Shown here: positions 26,833-35,492 of the stretch, one piece after another
How positions within the stretch are numbered: position 1 is the first letter of the stretch
Layout: each line of letters begins with the position of its first letter
Assembly: GCA_020636325.1 (NCBI GenBank)
Contig: JACJYC010000018.1
Span: forward strand, 1 to 64,000
Length of the DNA stretch: 64,000 nt
From: Lewinellaceae bacterium
GTDB taxonomy: Bacteria > Bacteroidota > Bacteroidia > Chitinophagales > Saprospiraceae
Reading direction: 5' to 3'
Program-made: the position numbers and the translations under genes
The notes under the pieces: model-generated
Seen by the model: the letters and a program-made list of their open reading frames with translations, nothing else
Told to the model about the DNA's origin: nothing
Databases searched by the model: none

Positions 26833-27587
26833 AATCCTTCCACCCAATTCATCCCATACCAAAGCGCCGCATCCGGCAAGGTCATCCAGCGATGCAGGCC
26901 CGCGATACCCGCCTCATAATTTTCGGATGAGATCAACCGGTGTTCCAGCATCAGCTCCCGGGCCCCTTCCAGGATTTTAATGATATTGAGCGCCGCGATC
27001 TCAAAAACCTCATCGCCTGCGCAACCGCCGAAAAAAACCAGGGTGTTCCGGCGCGGCTTCAGCCCGGCCTCAACCAGAAAGGTCGTCAGGCGCCTGCCGA
27101 CGAAGGCATCGCAGCCGATCCGGTCGTAGGACCGGCAATAGGCGTCCCAAATGGTATGGAAACCGGGCGGCGCCGGGTAAGGGGTAAACTGAGCGTGATC
27201 GTCATCCGCCAGCACAACCCTGCCGCCGGGCCGGACGGCTTTTGCCATGTGTGCAACCACCTTACCGGGTTCCGGCACATGCTCCAGCACAAACCGGGAA
27301 TGCGCCAGGTCAAAGCTGCCCCATTCCCCGGCTTCCAGGGGCAGGTCCATGGCGTCGCCGTTGCGGAATGCAATGTTACTTTCCAGAGCCGATCCGGCAA
27401 TCAGTTCCCGGGCGCCCGAAATCTGACCGGGATCCCGTTCGATGCCGAGTACGCGCCCGGCAGGTCCGGCGGCCTGCGCCATCAGCCGGGTAAACTGCCC
27501 CAGGCCGCTGCCCACATCCAGGATGCGTTCGCCGCCGGTCAGGTTGAGTTCTTTCAGGCAGGCCTGGTTCAGCAGGCGGTCGTTCAT
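26805..27587 (-). CDS. Class I SAM-dependent methyltransferase
   Basis: A 260-residue methyltransferase (UbiE/COQ5-like). SAM motif I RILDVGSGLGQF (21-33), GRVLGIERDP (motif with acidic Asp/Glu), DLAHSRFVLEHVPEP (post-motif) and PGGRVVLADDDHA are all present. The first ATG at 27587 gives MNDRLLNQACLKEL. Upstream, in the same frame, codons read KRPSTYIHGTSDTERERLSL, which looks like a conserved part of this family, but no in-frame start is found before a stop; an ATG at 27669 lies one base out of frame. The annotated start may be truncated by an indel. The last residues KGKDKG are encoded by array words. Confidence 0.8.
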   Translation of the reverse strand: MNDRLLNQACLKELNLTGGERILDVGSGLGQFTRLMAQAAGPAGRVLGIERDPGQISGARELIAGSALESNIAFRNGDAMDLPLEAGEWGSFDLAHSRFVLEHVPEPGKVVAHMAKAVRPGGRVVLADDDHAQFTPYPAPPGFHTIWDAYCRSYDRIGCDAFVGRRLTTFLVEAGLKPRRNTLVFFGGCAGDEVFEIAALNIIKILEGARELMLEHRLISSENYEAGIAGLHRWMTLPDAALWYGMNWVEGFKDKGKDKG

Positions 27588-27768
27588 CAGGGAAAGGCGT
27601 TCGCGCTCCGTATCGGAGGTGCCGTGGATATAGGTCGAAGGTCGTTTGGCTGTTTCGATGGCCGTTCATTTTGGTGGAGGACAAAAATAAAAAATCGAAC
27701 CGATTTTTCGATTGGCCTTCAACCACCCGATCCCTGAAATTCCGATCAACAACCTCGTATCTTTTCCC

Positions 27769-27776
27769 AATCTTTG
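27769..27776 (+). promoter_or_regulatory. Possible -7 box for pabB
   Basis: AATCTTTG, one mismatch from TAnnTTTG, 25 bases before the pabB ATG. A near-match TATCTTTT lies 10 bases earlier. Confidence 0.35.
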
Positions 27777-27801
27777 CGTCTAAATGGTATAAACCCGTGC
27801 G

Positions 27802-28833
27802 ATGACCGATCTGATGAACCGTTTGACAGGGGCGGGGATCCCCTTTATATTTGTGCTGGACTTCGACCTGAAACAACCGGTGATCCTGCCGTTGGCGGAG
27901 GCGGCCTCGCAAGGGATTTTCTACGATTTCAACGGCATGACCAACTGCGCACCAACCGGCCGGCCGCTGCCGGAATTCCAATTCAGGAAATTCCCGGTCC
28001 CTTACGAAAAATACCGGCAGGCGTTCAACACAGTTCGCGAAAACCTGCTCGCAGGCAATTCCTTCCTGACCAATCTGACCCTTCCAACCCCGATCGAAAC
28101 CTCGCTCAGCCTGCGGGAAATCTTCGAACACAGCCGCGCCCGGTACAAACTGCTGTTCAAGGACCGGTTCGTCGTCTTTTCTCCGGAAACCTTTGTGACC
28201 ATCGAGGGCAACGCCATCCGGTCCTTTCCCATGAAAGGGACCATCGACGCGACCCTTCCCGACGCCCGGCAACTGCTGCTCAACGACCACAAGGAACGGG
28301 CCGAGCACTTCACCATCGTCGACCTGATCCGGAATGACCTGGGCCGGGTAGCCGACCGGGTAACCGTGGAAAAATTCAGGTACCTCGACCGGGTCCGGAC
28401 CCCTGAGAAGGACCTGTTCCAGGCCAGTTCCAGGATCGCGGGCCTGCTTCAACCCCGGTTCATCAACCAAATCGGCGACCTCTTTGCCGAACTCCTGCCC
28501 GCCGGTTCCGTCACCGGCGCTCCAAAATCCAAAACCGTGGAGATCATCCGGCAGGCCGAGCAATACGATCGCGGGTATTACACCGGCGTTTTCGGGTATT
28601 GGGACAACGGCCGGGCAGACAGCGCCGTCATGATCCGCTTCATAGAGCAAAACCCTGAGGGCCTGGTATACAAAAGCGGCGGGGGCATCACCGTTTACAG
28701 CGATCCGGAAAAGGAATTCCAGGAGCTCATCGATAAGGTCTATATCCCGATCGTTGCCGGGTCCGGGCAATCCGCGCGCATGCGGCCGGGAGCCGGCAGC
28801 AAAGGTTCGAAACCCTTGAATTTTTCAAACTGA
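27802..28833 (+). CDS. pabB: Aminodeoxychorismate synthase component I
   Basis: A 343-residue chorismate-utilising enzyme that makes 4-amino-4-deoxychorismate for folate synthesis with a glutamine amidotransferase (PabA). Chorismate-binding motifs are KGTI (about 145), ERAEHFTIVDLIRNDLGRV (around 170-190) and PAGSVTGAPKSKT (233-245). The family usually has about 450 residues including an N-terminal region; this short form, common in Bacteroidota, contains only the catalytic half. PabA is not in the window. The next gene pabC starts 4 bases after the stop, so they form an operon. Confidence 0.9.
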   Translation: MTDLMNRLTGAGIPFIFVLDFDLKQPVILPLAEAASQGIFYDFNGMTNCAPTGRPLPEFQFRKFPVPYEKYRQAFNTVRENLLAGNSFLTNLTLPTPIETSLSLREIFEHSRARYKLLFKDRFVVFSPETFVTIEGNAIRSFPMKGTIDATLPDARQLLLNDHKERAEHFTIVDLIRNDLGRVADRVTVEKFRYLDRVRTPEKDLFQASSRIAGLLQPRFINQIGDLFAELLPAGSVTGAPKSKTVEIIRQAEQYDRGYYTGVFGYWDNGRADSAVMIRFIEQNPEGLVYKSGGGITVYSDPEKEFQELIDKVYIPIVAGSGQSARMRPGAGSKGSKPLNFSN

Positions 28834-28837
28834 GCGT

Positions 28838-29440
28838 ATGCCCAAACTGGTTGAAAGCATAAAGGTGTCAAACGGTGTGATCCACCTGCCGGAGCTGCAC
28901 AATGAACGGTTCAACCTGGCCCGGCAACGCCTTTTCGGGCCGACTGATCCTATCCGGCTGCAAGACCGCCTGAACGTACCCGAGAATGCCCGGGTCGGAT
29001 TATTCAAATGCCGGGTGGTGTATGAAAAAAACATAGAAGCCGTCGAATGGCATCGTTATACCTTGCCCGACATCCGCAGCTTAACAGTAGTGGAAGCCGG
29101 TCCGGACCTCGATTATGCCCTTAAATACACCGACCGGAGCCAACTGGCGCAACTGTACGCCCGGCGCGGCGATTGCGATGAGATCCTGATCCTGAAGAAC
29201 GGCGAGCTGACCGACGCCAGTTTTGCCAATCTTGTTTTTGACGACGGCGACCGGCTCCTGACCCCGGCCAATCCGTTGCTGAAAGGCGTAAAACGGGCAT
29301 ATTACCTCTCCCAAAACCGGATATTGGAACGCCGGATCACCATGGCCGACCTGCCCTCCTTCCAATCGGTCTACCTCATCAATGCGATGCTCGACCTGGG
29401 TGATTGCCGGGTGGACTGCGCGGACATCCGGCTGGATTAA
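28838..29440 (+). CDS. pabC: 4-amino-4-deoxychorismate lyase (class IV aminotransferase)
   Basis: A 200-residue PLP enzyme of the branched-chain aminotransferase/ADC lyase fold that should release p-aminobenzoate and pyruvate from the PabB product. The Schiff-base lysine is Lys96 in YALKYTDRSQL; EILILKNGELTDASFANLVF carries the PLP-phosphate-binding part. At 200 residues it is shorter than the 270-residue typical form, a compact variant. Operon with pabB, 4 bases apart. Confidence 0.85.
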   Translation: MPKLVESIKVSNGVIHLPELHNERFNLARQRLFGPTDPIRLQDRLNVPENARVGLFKCRVVYEKNIEAVEWHRYTLPDIRSLTVVEAGPDLDYALKYTDRSQLAQLYARRGDCDEILILKNGELTDASFANLVFDDGDRLLTPANPLLKGVKRAYYLSQNRILERRITMADLPSFQSVYLINAMLDLGDCRVDCADIRLD

Positions 29441-29493
29441 AATGTAAAAGTGAATGTAAAACCACACTACCGGATATTTTCCAAAACGGCCAG

Positions 29494-29561
29494 GATTCTT
29501 AAGCCCGCAGGGATTGAGAAGCCAATTACCGGGATTCTTAAGCCCGCAGGATTGAGAAGCC
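29494..29561 (+). repeat. Two copies of a GATTCTTAAGCC repeat
   Basis: GGATTCTTAAGCCCGCAGG followed by GATTGAGAAGCC occurs at 29494-29523 and again at 29532-29561, 38 bases apart, the second missing one G. Related copies lie inverted at 54624-54735. Confidence 0.8.
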
Positions 29562-29576
29562 AACAAGCGGGATTCC

Positions 29577-29739
29577 TAGTGGCGCGAAATTTAAGTAGCA
29601 CCATAGTTTCGGGAGGCTATTTTTTCGACAGGCAAGGCGCGAGAAGGGAGCATAGCGGGACTCTGTGACCGCCGAGCAACGCAGCATGTCGGAAAAAGAG
29701 GCCGCGAAACTTGTGTGGTATCTAGATTTCGCGCCACTA
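29577..29739. repeat. 163-bp CTAG-bounded palindromic element, with insert
   Basis: TAGTGGCGCGAAA (29577-29589) and TTTCGCGCCACTA (29727-29739) are inverted ends. The inside differs from the 43-bp form at 37308-37350: a further hairpin repeat (TTTTTCGACA near 29620 and TGTCGGAAAAA near 29687) seems inserted. Likely a nested, non-autonomous mobile repeat. Confidence 0.75.
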
Positions 29740-30058
29740 GCCCCAGGCTTACCTGCGCGCCGTCGCCATAGGCTTTGGCCGCCGGTGACCGGCAGGCAGG
29801 GATTGAGCAGCCAATTACCGGATACCCCGTACCCGGCTTACCAATCGGCCTGTCCTTGAGGGCCAGCCTCGCTTAGTAATCCGCTTCACGAAAAAAATTC
29901 CGGTGGTGTGGTGGGGAACATACCGGCTTTTTCCGGCTTTGGCCAAACGGAGGCGCTGAGTCATTTCGATTATTTTGTTATTTTTCCAGGGAAATTTCAA
30001 AATTGAAAGAATGGAGTCTGGTAATAAATACACATCGTTGGATGGCTGAATAAATGAC

Positions 30059-30568
30059 ATGATCGCAAAACTCCACATACCCGCGCCACCGCTCGACCGG
30101 TTCGTAGAAAGCTTCTTCTACTATACCGGCTTTCAACCAGAGCACGCCGTGGATCGGTTCATACCCGACGGGAATGTGTACATGATCTTCGACCTGACCG
30201 ACCAGCCCAAGTACATCTATGACAACCACACGCTGAAGGAGATCCAGTCCTGCAAGCGGGTCTGGTTCTCGGGGTTCCGGACCGAACCGATCACCATCCC
30301 TTCCGGGGCTGAGAGCGAGATGATCGTGGTGAATTTCCACAAGGGCAAGGCTTTTCCGTTCTTGTTGCTGCCGGTGGGGGAGGTGACCAACTGCGACCAG
30401 ACCTTCAAACTCTGGAACCTTACAACCGGACAGTGTACGCTGACTTTCCACGGGTTTGACGATGTTATTTATACCACCCGTTTTCTGAGCGAACATGAAT
30501 TTTTTCTGGGTACAGCCCAGGGAAGGCTGTTCTACTACAATTTCCACCCTCACTTGCCGGGGACTTAA
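30059..30568 (+). CDS. AraC N-terminal-like domain joined to a WD40-like tail
   Basis: A 169-residue protein in two unrelated halves. Residues 1-110 resemble the N-terminal sensor domain found before AraC helix-turn-helix domains (DUF6597-like: PPLDRFVESFFYY, VDRFIPDGNVYMIFDLTD, SEMIVVNFHKGKAFPFLLLP). From about 112 the sequence changes to a WD40-like blade: DQTFKLWNLTTGQC, DDVIYTTRFLSEHEFFLG, TAQGRLFYYN. The DNA-binding domain is missing. It looks like a deletion fusion of two genes near base 30390, or an assembly artefact. It ends in the palindrome at 30547-30586, whose centre provides the stop. Function unknown; it may be non-functional. Confidence 0.55.
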   Translation: MIAKLHIPAPPLDRFVESFFYYTGFQPEHAVDRFIPDGNVYMIFDLTDQPKYIYDNHTLKEIQSCKRVWFSGFRTEPITIPSGAESEMIVVNFHKGKAFPFLLLPVGEVTNCDQTFKLWNLTTGQCTLTFHGFDDVIYTTRFLSEHEFFLGTAQGRLFYYNFHPHLPGT

Positions 30569-30602
30569 GTCCCCGGCAAGTGAGGGCAAGTGAGGGTGGA
30601 AA
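30541..30602. repeat. Perfect 40-base palindrome containing a stop codon
   Basis: A 20-base arm (30547-30566, ending GGGGACTT) and its exact reverse complement (30567-30586) meet with no loop. A partial duplication (30587-30602) can pair with 30541-30556. The TAA at 30566-30568 is the stop of the upstream gene. Confidence 0.85.
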
Positions 30603-30605
30603 TGA

Positions 30606-31904
30606 TTATTTCTTCATTCTGGCATACTTCTCCTTGAACTTTTCGTACAACACTTTCTGCTTGTTGTTCAGGTCGATCTCGCGGCCCTGAATGAAGGCGT
30701 GGGTGACCATATCGCTGCGGGAATCCAGCGCGTCGCCGTCACTGACAAACAGGATGGCGTCTTTACCCACTTCCAGGGAACCTGCACGATCGGCAATACC
30801 CAGTATTTTGGCGGTGTTCAGTGTAATGGCCGCCACCGCTTCTTCGTACGGCAATCCGAATCCCACTGCCTGGCCGGCCTGGAAGCTGAGGTTGCGATAC
30901 TGCCAATAGCCTTCGTGGCCCAGGCAGTAGGTCACGCCGGCCTCGTGCAGAAGCCTCGGAGCCTTGAACGGCAGGTCGACATCGTCGTCGATACGGCCCG
31001 GGAGAGCCTGTGTCGACCCCAGGATCACCGCCACGTTATTGGTTTTGAGCTGTTCGGTCATCATCCAGGCATCGGCGCCGCCGACAATGACCAGCTTCAT
31101 GCCGTATTCTTTCGCCATGAGGATGGCCTGGGTCATGTCCTGCGCAGAATTGGCGTGTACAAAGAAGCGCTTGCTGCCGTCGAACAGGCCGCACATCGCT
31201 TCCAGCTTCAGGTTGATCTCCTTGCCGGCGGATTTGTTTCCACAATAAGATTTGGCATCCGAAAGGAAATCCTTGAGCGATTTGATCTGCTCGTCGTACT
31301 GCGGGTTGTCGTCCAGCCCGAAGGTTGCAAAGGAAAACCGCTGCCGGTTGGGAAAACTGACGTGCACCCCGTCGTCGGCCAGATAAGCGGCGTCTTCCCA
31401 GTTCCAGGCATCCAGTTGCACAACGGAGGATTGCCCGCTGAGGACACCGCTTGAAGGTACGATCTGAGCGATGAGCACACCCATGCCGCGAACGGTCGGC
31501 GTAACCTGGGAGTCCGTATTGTAGGCGATCAGCGCCCGTACGTTGGGGTTGATGTCCCCGATCTCGGCATAGTCCTGGGTAGCGGGGGTTTGCCCGATCT
31601 CGATCAGGCCGAGGTTGGTATCCGGCGCGATGAAACCCGGGTAAACGTGTTTGCCCTGAGCCTGGATCACCTTGTATTTGGAAATATCCTGACCCGAGAA
31701 CGGCGCGACAACGGTGATTTTGCCGTTCTCAAACGCGATCAGGCTGTTTTCGATGGCCTGGCCTGTTCCCAGGTGGGCCGTCGCTCCGACAATGGCAATG
31801 GGCTGCGATTGAGCCGGCGCCGGTACGGGAGCCTGTGCTGCCAACGGCCATGCGAGGACCGAAAGGCAGAGGATGGAAATATATTTGAGCGTATTTTTCA
31901 TCAT
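30606..31904 (-). CDS. Secreted amidohydrolase-like protein lacking HxH
   Basis: A 432-residue protein with a signal peptide (1-24, ending LAAQ). The amidohydrolase fold is clear: GKHVYPGFIAPDTNLGLIEI at 85-104, LVIVGGADAWMMTEQLK, VAVILGSTQALPGR, GVTYCLGHEGYWQYRN, ITLNTAKILGIADRAGSLEV, GKDAILFVSDGDAL. The position of the metal-binding HxH reads PDTN, so this is probably inactive or uses another metal site; the pattern is common in Bacteroidota paired with an active enzyme. The start may be the second Met (31901). The gene upstream on the same strand, 121 bases away, is the longer two-domain relative. They may act together. Confidence 0.8.
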   Translation of the reverse strand: MMKNTLKYISILCLSVLAWPLAAQAPVPAPAQSQPIAIVGATAHLGTGQAIENSLIAFENGKITVVAPFSGQDISKYKVIQAQGKHVYPGFIAPDTNLGLIEIGQTPATQDYAEIGDINPNVRALIAYNTDSQVTPTVRGMGVLIAQIVPSSGVLSGQSSVVQLDAWNWEDAAYLADDGVHVSFPNRQRFSFATFGLDDNPQYDEQIKSLKDFLSDAKSYCGNKSAGKEINLKLEAMCGLFDGSKRFFVHANSAQDMTQAILMAKEYGMKLVIVGGADAWMMTEQLKTNNVAVILGSTQALPGRIDDDVDLPFKAPRLLHEAGVTYCLGHEGYWQYRNLSFQAGQAVGFGLPYEEAVAAITLNTAKILGIADRAGSLEVGKDAILFVSDGDALDSRSDMVTHAFIQGREIDLNNKQKVLYEKFKEKYARMKK

Positions 31905-31919
31905 AATTCAATTTGAAAA

Positions 31920-32034
31920 TGTTGATCTGGTGATTTGTTGATTCGAATCAATCGAACAATCGAACAATCGGATCAATCGGATCAATCGAACAATCGGATC
32001 AATCGGATCAATCTTAAAATCGAATCAATTTTCC
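31920..32034. repeat. GGATCAATCGAACAATC word array
   Basis: GAATCAATCGAACAATCGGATCAATC-like words repeat between the two amidohydrolase genes, starting at the stop of the longer one (minus-strand reading AAT TGA TTC GAT). Related words occur at 56694-56795. Confidence 0.85.
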
Positions 32035-35000
32035 GAGATTTCATCGTCCAGGTCGTCGCAGGTGTATTCCGTATTGAAACGGCGGCCGCGCGGCGCCTGG
32101 GTCCCTTCACCGCCTTGTTTGGCGGCCAGCATTTTCTGGATCAAACGGTTGCGTTCGCTTGCCACTTCCTTCTGCATTTGGGCGTCCTCTTCGCGGTCGA
32201 AGAATTTGATGCCGTCGACAAAGGTTTTTTCGGCTTTGGCATAAACCGACAGCGGGTTGTCCGACCAGATGACCACATCGGCGTCTTTACCCGGTTTAAG
32301 GCTGCCCATCCTTTTGTCGAGGTGGAGCAATTTGGCCGGGTTCAGGGTCACGAATTTCCAGGCTTCTTCTTCAGGTACGCCCCCGAAGATGACCGCTTTG
32401 CCGGCTTCCTGGTTGAGGCGGCGCGCCATTTCGGCGTCATCGGAGTTGAAGGCGACCGTAACCCCCTGGGCATTCATCAATGCGCCGTTGTAGGGAATAG
32501 CCTCGATCACTTCGAATTTATATGCCCACCAGTCGGAGAATGTGGAGCCGCCGGCGCCGTGTTTGGCCATTTTGTCGGCCACCTTGTAGCCTTCCAGGAT
32601 ATGGGTAAAGGTGTTGACGTGAAAATGGTGTTTTTCGGCCACTTTCATCATCATATTGATCTCCCCTTGCTGGTAGGAGTGACAGGTCACGAACCGTTTG
32701 CTTTCCACCACTTCCTGGAGGGCGTCCAGTTCCAGATCCCTGCGGTAGGATTTACCGGATTTTTTCAGGGCCGCGTATTCCTCGGCGCGGGTAAACATGT
32801 CATCAAACACCTGTTCGACCCCCATCCGGGTCCGCGGATAGCGGGTTGAAGCATCAAAACTGGATTGTTTGACATTTTCCCCGAGAGCGAATTTGATGAA
32901 CCCGTCGGCGCCTTCGATCTTCATTTTTTCAGGCGCATACCCCCAGCGCAGCTTGATGAGGCCGGACTGGCCGCCGATCGGGTTGGCGGACCCGTGCAGG
33001 ATCTGGCTGGCCGTTACGCCGCCGGCCAGTTGGCGGTAAATATTGATGTCTTCCGTATTGATCACATCGCCGATGCGCACCTCTGCCGAGCTGGCCTGGG
33101 CGCCCTCATTGATCCCGCGGGAAGCCGCGATATGGCTGTGTTCGTCGATCACGCCGGAAGTGATGTGTTTGCCGGTAGCGTCGATGACGGTGGCGCCGGC
33201 TGCGCTCAGGTTTTTGCCTACCTGGGCGATCTTGCCGTCGCGGATCAGCACGTCTGCATTCTGGAGGATGCCGTCCGCTTCATTGGTCCACACGGTGCCG
33301 TTTTTGATCAGGTAAGTACCGGCCTGCGGCAGGGTTTCCCGGCCGAACGCGATGAACGGGTAGGTGACCTTGGCCATAGCGCCTTCTTCTTTTTTCTCAC
33401 CGCCGCCTTGCGGTCTTCCCCTGCGTTCACCGGGCGCTTTATCGGCGTTGGCCGGGGCGGCGTCTCCCTGGCGAACGGCATTCCAATCGAGCCAGGCGCC
33501 TGAAGGATCCTGCCCGCGGCCGGACCATTTGCCTTTTTCACCGGTGCCGGACAAGCGGACCAGGCCTTTTCCTTTTTCGGGTTCGAAAGACAGGGTAAGC
33601 GCCCCGTTCTTCATGGTTTGTTTGACAGTGATGCTGGAGGTATCGCTGACCACGATCTTCATATCCGGTTTTTCCGGCGTACCCGTCACATTGAGCTTAT
33701 AAGCCGTGCTGCCTACCGTCAGGGTATACTGACCCGCCAGGTCCGGCGCGTCGATGTCTTTGAGGATAAACGGTTTGCCTTTCACCCAGACGTGATAGAT
33801 CTGTGATTTTTCGTCGAAGACCGGGCCGCTGGTGATGAAGAAGTTGGCCAATTTGCCTTTTTCCAGGCTGCCCAGTTCGGCTTCAACACCGGCCATTTTT
33901 GCGGGCGTTTCGGTCAGTGCCCTGAGGGCCTGCTCTTCCGTCAGCCCCTGAGCGATCGCCTTGCGGACATTGCCGTAAAAATCAGCAGGACGACGGAGTC
34001 CGTCAGCGGTAAGCGCGAAGTTGACGCCGGCTTTGGCCAGGCGGCCTGCGTTGGTCGGCGCCAGTTCCCAGTGCTTCATTTGCGCCAGGGTTACGGATTG
34101 GGCTGCGAAGGGGTCTTCCACATCAAAAGCATCCGGAAAATTTACCGGTATGATGAAGGAAGAGCCGGTTGCCTTGACCTCGTCCAGGCGCTGGTACTCG
34201 TCGCCGTCGCCTTTGATGATATAGGTGACGCCGAATTCCTTTCCGATCTTGGCCGCCCGGAGCGCTTCCTGCCAGTCGCGGACCTCAAAAACCTGCTTCA
34301 GGCCCAGGTTCTTGTTCCAGGCCTCCAGGGACAGGTTGACCTCCTCATGCTGGTTCTTGTACCATTGCCCGTCGTAATAGGTTTGGCGCAAGAGGGCGAT
34401 CGCCCCCATCAGGGAAGTCGGATAGGATTGCCGGGAGGTCCCCTTGTTGAAAGAGAAATGCTGGGCTACTTCTTCACTGACGATCATCTCGTGTTCCTTT
34501 TCCTCGCCCAGCAGGACGACAGCCGAGGTGCCCCGGCAGATACCGTCCATTTGATGGGTCAGCACTGCGCCGAAACCAAGGTCGCGCTCCCCTTTTGCGT
34601 CCTTGGCGCTGACGGTAAAGTTCTCATAGGCGCGGAATTCCGGTTTCAAAGCCTTGTTCCATGCGTAGGCGCCGGGTTTATCCGTTTCGAATTGTTGCGT
34701 CCGGTTGAATCCGCGCCCGCCGCCGGCGGCATCCCGGCGGATCTCAGGCGTGCCGTAGCTGCTGTACAGGTCGATAAAGGCCGGATAGACGTACTTTCCC
34801 TTGAGGTCGTAAACAATGGCATACGACGGTACGGTAACATTGGCGCCTGCCGCTTCGATTTTTCCATCCCTGATCAGCAGGGTGGCTTTCTCGATTTTCT
34901 GGTTGTACTTTGTGAAAAGCGTAGCGTTTGTAAAGGCATACAAGCCCTCCCGCTCGTCTTGTACCCCGTTGACCGGATAGGTTTCCTGCGCTTTCAGCAT

Positions 35001-35057
35001 AGAAACCGTCAGCCCAAGGTAAAGGACGGCGAGCGATAGCCGCATCAGAACTCTCAT
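32025..35057 (-). CDS. Tandem-domain amidohydrolase, secreted
   Basis: A 1010-residue secreted protein with a signal peptide MRVLMRLSLAVLYLGLTVSM followed by LKAQ. It is two amidohydrolase domains in tandem. The first (about 30-480) has YPAFIDLYSSYGTPE near 96 in place of the metal HxH, so it is degenerate. A linker around 480-580 includes a glycine/arginine-rich stretch near 545-575. The second (about 585-1005) has GVIDEHSHIAASRGINEG near 635 with HxH, VTCHSYQQGEINMMMKVAEK, FHVNTFTHILEG and FNSDDAEMARRLNQEAGKA, and looks complete. The stop is inside the array at 31920-32034. Family members are annotated as imidazolonepropionase-like; substrates unknown. Confidence 0.85.
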   Translation of the reverse strand: MRVLMRLSLAVLYLGLTVSMLKAQETYPVNGVQDEREGLYAFTNATLFTKYNQKIEKATLLIRDGKIEAAGANVTVPSYAIVYDLKGKYVYPAFIDLYSSYGTPEIRRDAAGGGRGFNRTQQFETDKPGAYAWNKALKPEFRAYENFTVSAKDAKGERDLGFGAVLTHQMDGICRGTSAVVLLGEEKEHEMIVSEEVAQHFSFNKGTSRQSYPTSLMGAIALLRQTYYDGQWYKNQHEEVNLSLEAWNKNLGLKQVFEVRDWQEALRAAKIGKEFGVTYIIKGDGDEYQRLDEVKATGSSFIIPVNFPDAFDVEDPFAAQSVTLAQMKHWELAPTNAGRLAKAGVNFALTADGLRRPADFYGNVRKAIAQGLTEEQALRALTETPAKMAGVEAELGSLEKGKLANFFITSGPVFDEKSQIYHVWVKGKPFILKDIDAPDLAGQYTLTVGSTAYKLNVTGTPEKPDMKIVVSDTSSITVKQTMKNGALTLSFEPEKGKGLVRLSGTGEKGKWSGRGQDPSGAWLDWNAVRQGDAAPANADKAPGERRGRPQGGGEKKEEGAMAKVTYPFIAFGRETLPQAGTYLIKNGTVWTNEADGILQNADVLIRDGKIAQVGKNLSAAGATVIDATGKHITSGVIDEHSHIAASRGINEGAQASSAEVRIGDVINTEDINIYRQLAGGVTASQILHGSANPIGGQSGLIKLRWGYAPEKMKIEGADGFIKFALGENVKQSSFDASTRYPRTRMGVEQVFDDMFTRAEEYAALKKSGKSYRRDLELDALQEVVESKRFVTCHSYQQGEINMMMKVAEKHHFHVNTFTHILEGYKVADKMAKHGAGGSTFSDWWAYKFEVIEAIPYNGALMNAQGVTVAFNSDDAEMARRLNQEAGKAVIFGGVPEEEAWKFVTLNPAKLLHLDKRMGSLKPGKDADVVIWSDNPLSVYAKAEKTFVDGIKFFDREEDAQMQKEVASERNRLIQKMLAAKQGGEGTQAPRGRRFNTEYTCDDLDDEISEN

Positions 35058-35492
35058 GGTTAGCTGAATTAAGGTGATCAATAATTTCGGGGTTGAAAAT
35101 GGACATTTTTTGAAACAATGCAAAGAAATAGGAGGAAATTGGTGGATGGTTTTATGGTTGACCTCCGTTGTAGCTTCGACTGCGCTCAGCTACCGGACTT
35201 CGCCCAGCTACCGGAATGTCGCCTACACCGACTGACCACTGACCCCCTCCTCCGCTGAAGCTACGGCCACCGGGCGACGAAGCTTTCGGCGAAGTTGCCG
35301 GGCGGAGACTGACCACTGACGACTGACGACTGACCACTGACCACTGTTACCAGGACCACATAAAATAATTTGCTTTGCCAGTTAAAAAAAATTAATATTG
35401 CCGGTAATTCTCCGGATTTTCAACATTCAATCTCCGTTCATTATCATTTATTGGATCCAGCCTGCTGCTAAAAACCTTGATATTTTCAGAAA
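35058..35492. other. Repeat-rich intergenic region
   Basis: No gene. It contains at 35163-35215 the words CTTCGACTGCGCTCAGCTACC and ACTTCGCCCAGCTACCGG, then the ACTGACCACTGAC array at 35218-35346, then AT-rich DNA before the next gene with no obvious promoter box. Confidence 0.55.
35218..35346. repeat. ACTGACCACTGAC word array
   Basis: Words ACTGACCACTGAC, ACTGACGACTGAC repeat around a GC-rich segment (CCTCCGCTGAAGCTACGGCC and CGAAGCTTTCGGCGAAG). It is the same word family and the same embedded GC motif as at 25913-26012. Confidence 0.8.

Larger units (their letters stand above)
29441..30058. other. Repeat-rich intergenic region
   Basis: It holds two direct copies of a 30-base repeat (29494-29523 and 29532-29561), then the 163-bp element at 29577-29739, then a GC-rich word region around 29748-29830 (including GATTGAGCAGCCAATTACC, akin to the first repeat). 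Bases 29840-30058 show no gene or clear signal. Confidence 0.6.

Noticed and set aside
27376..28770. A 464-residue minus-strand frame over pabB and the methyltransferase
   Set aside because: Spans across two motif-supported genes and itself has no recognisable domain.
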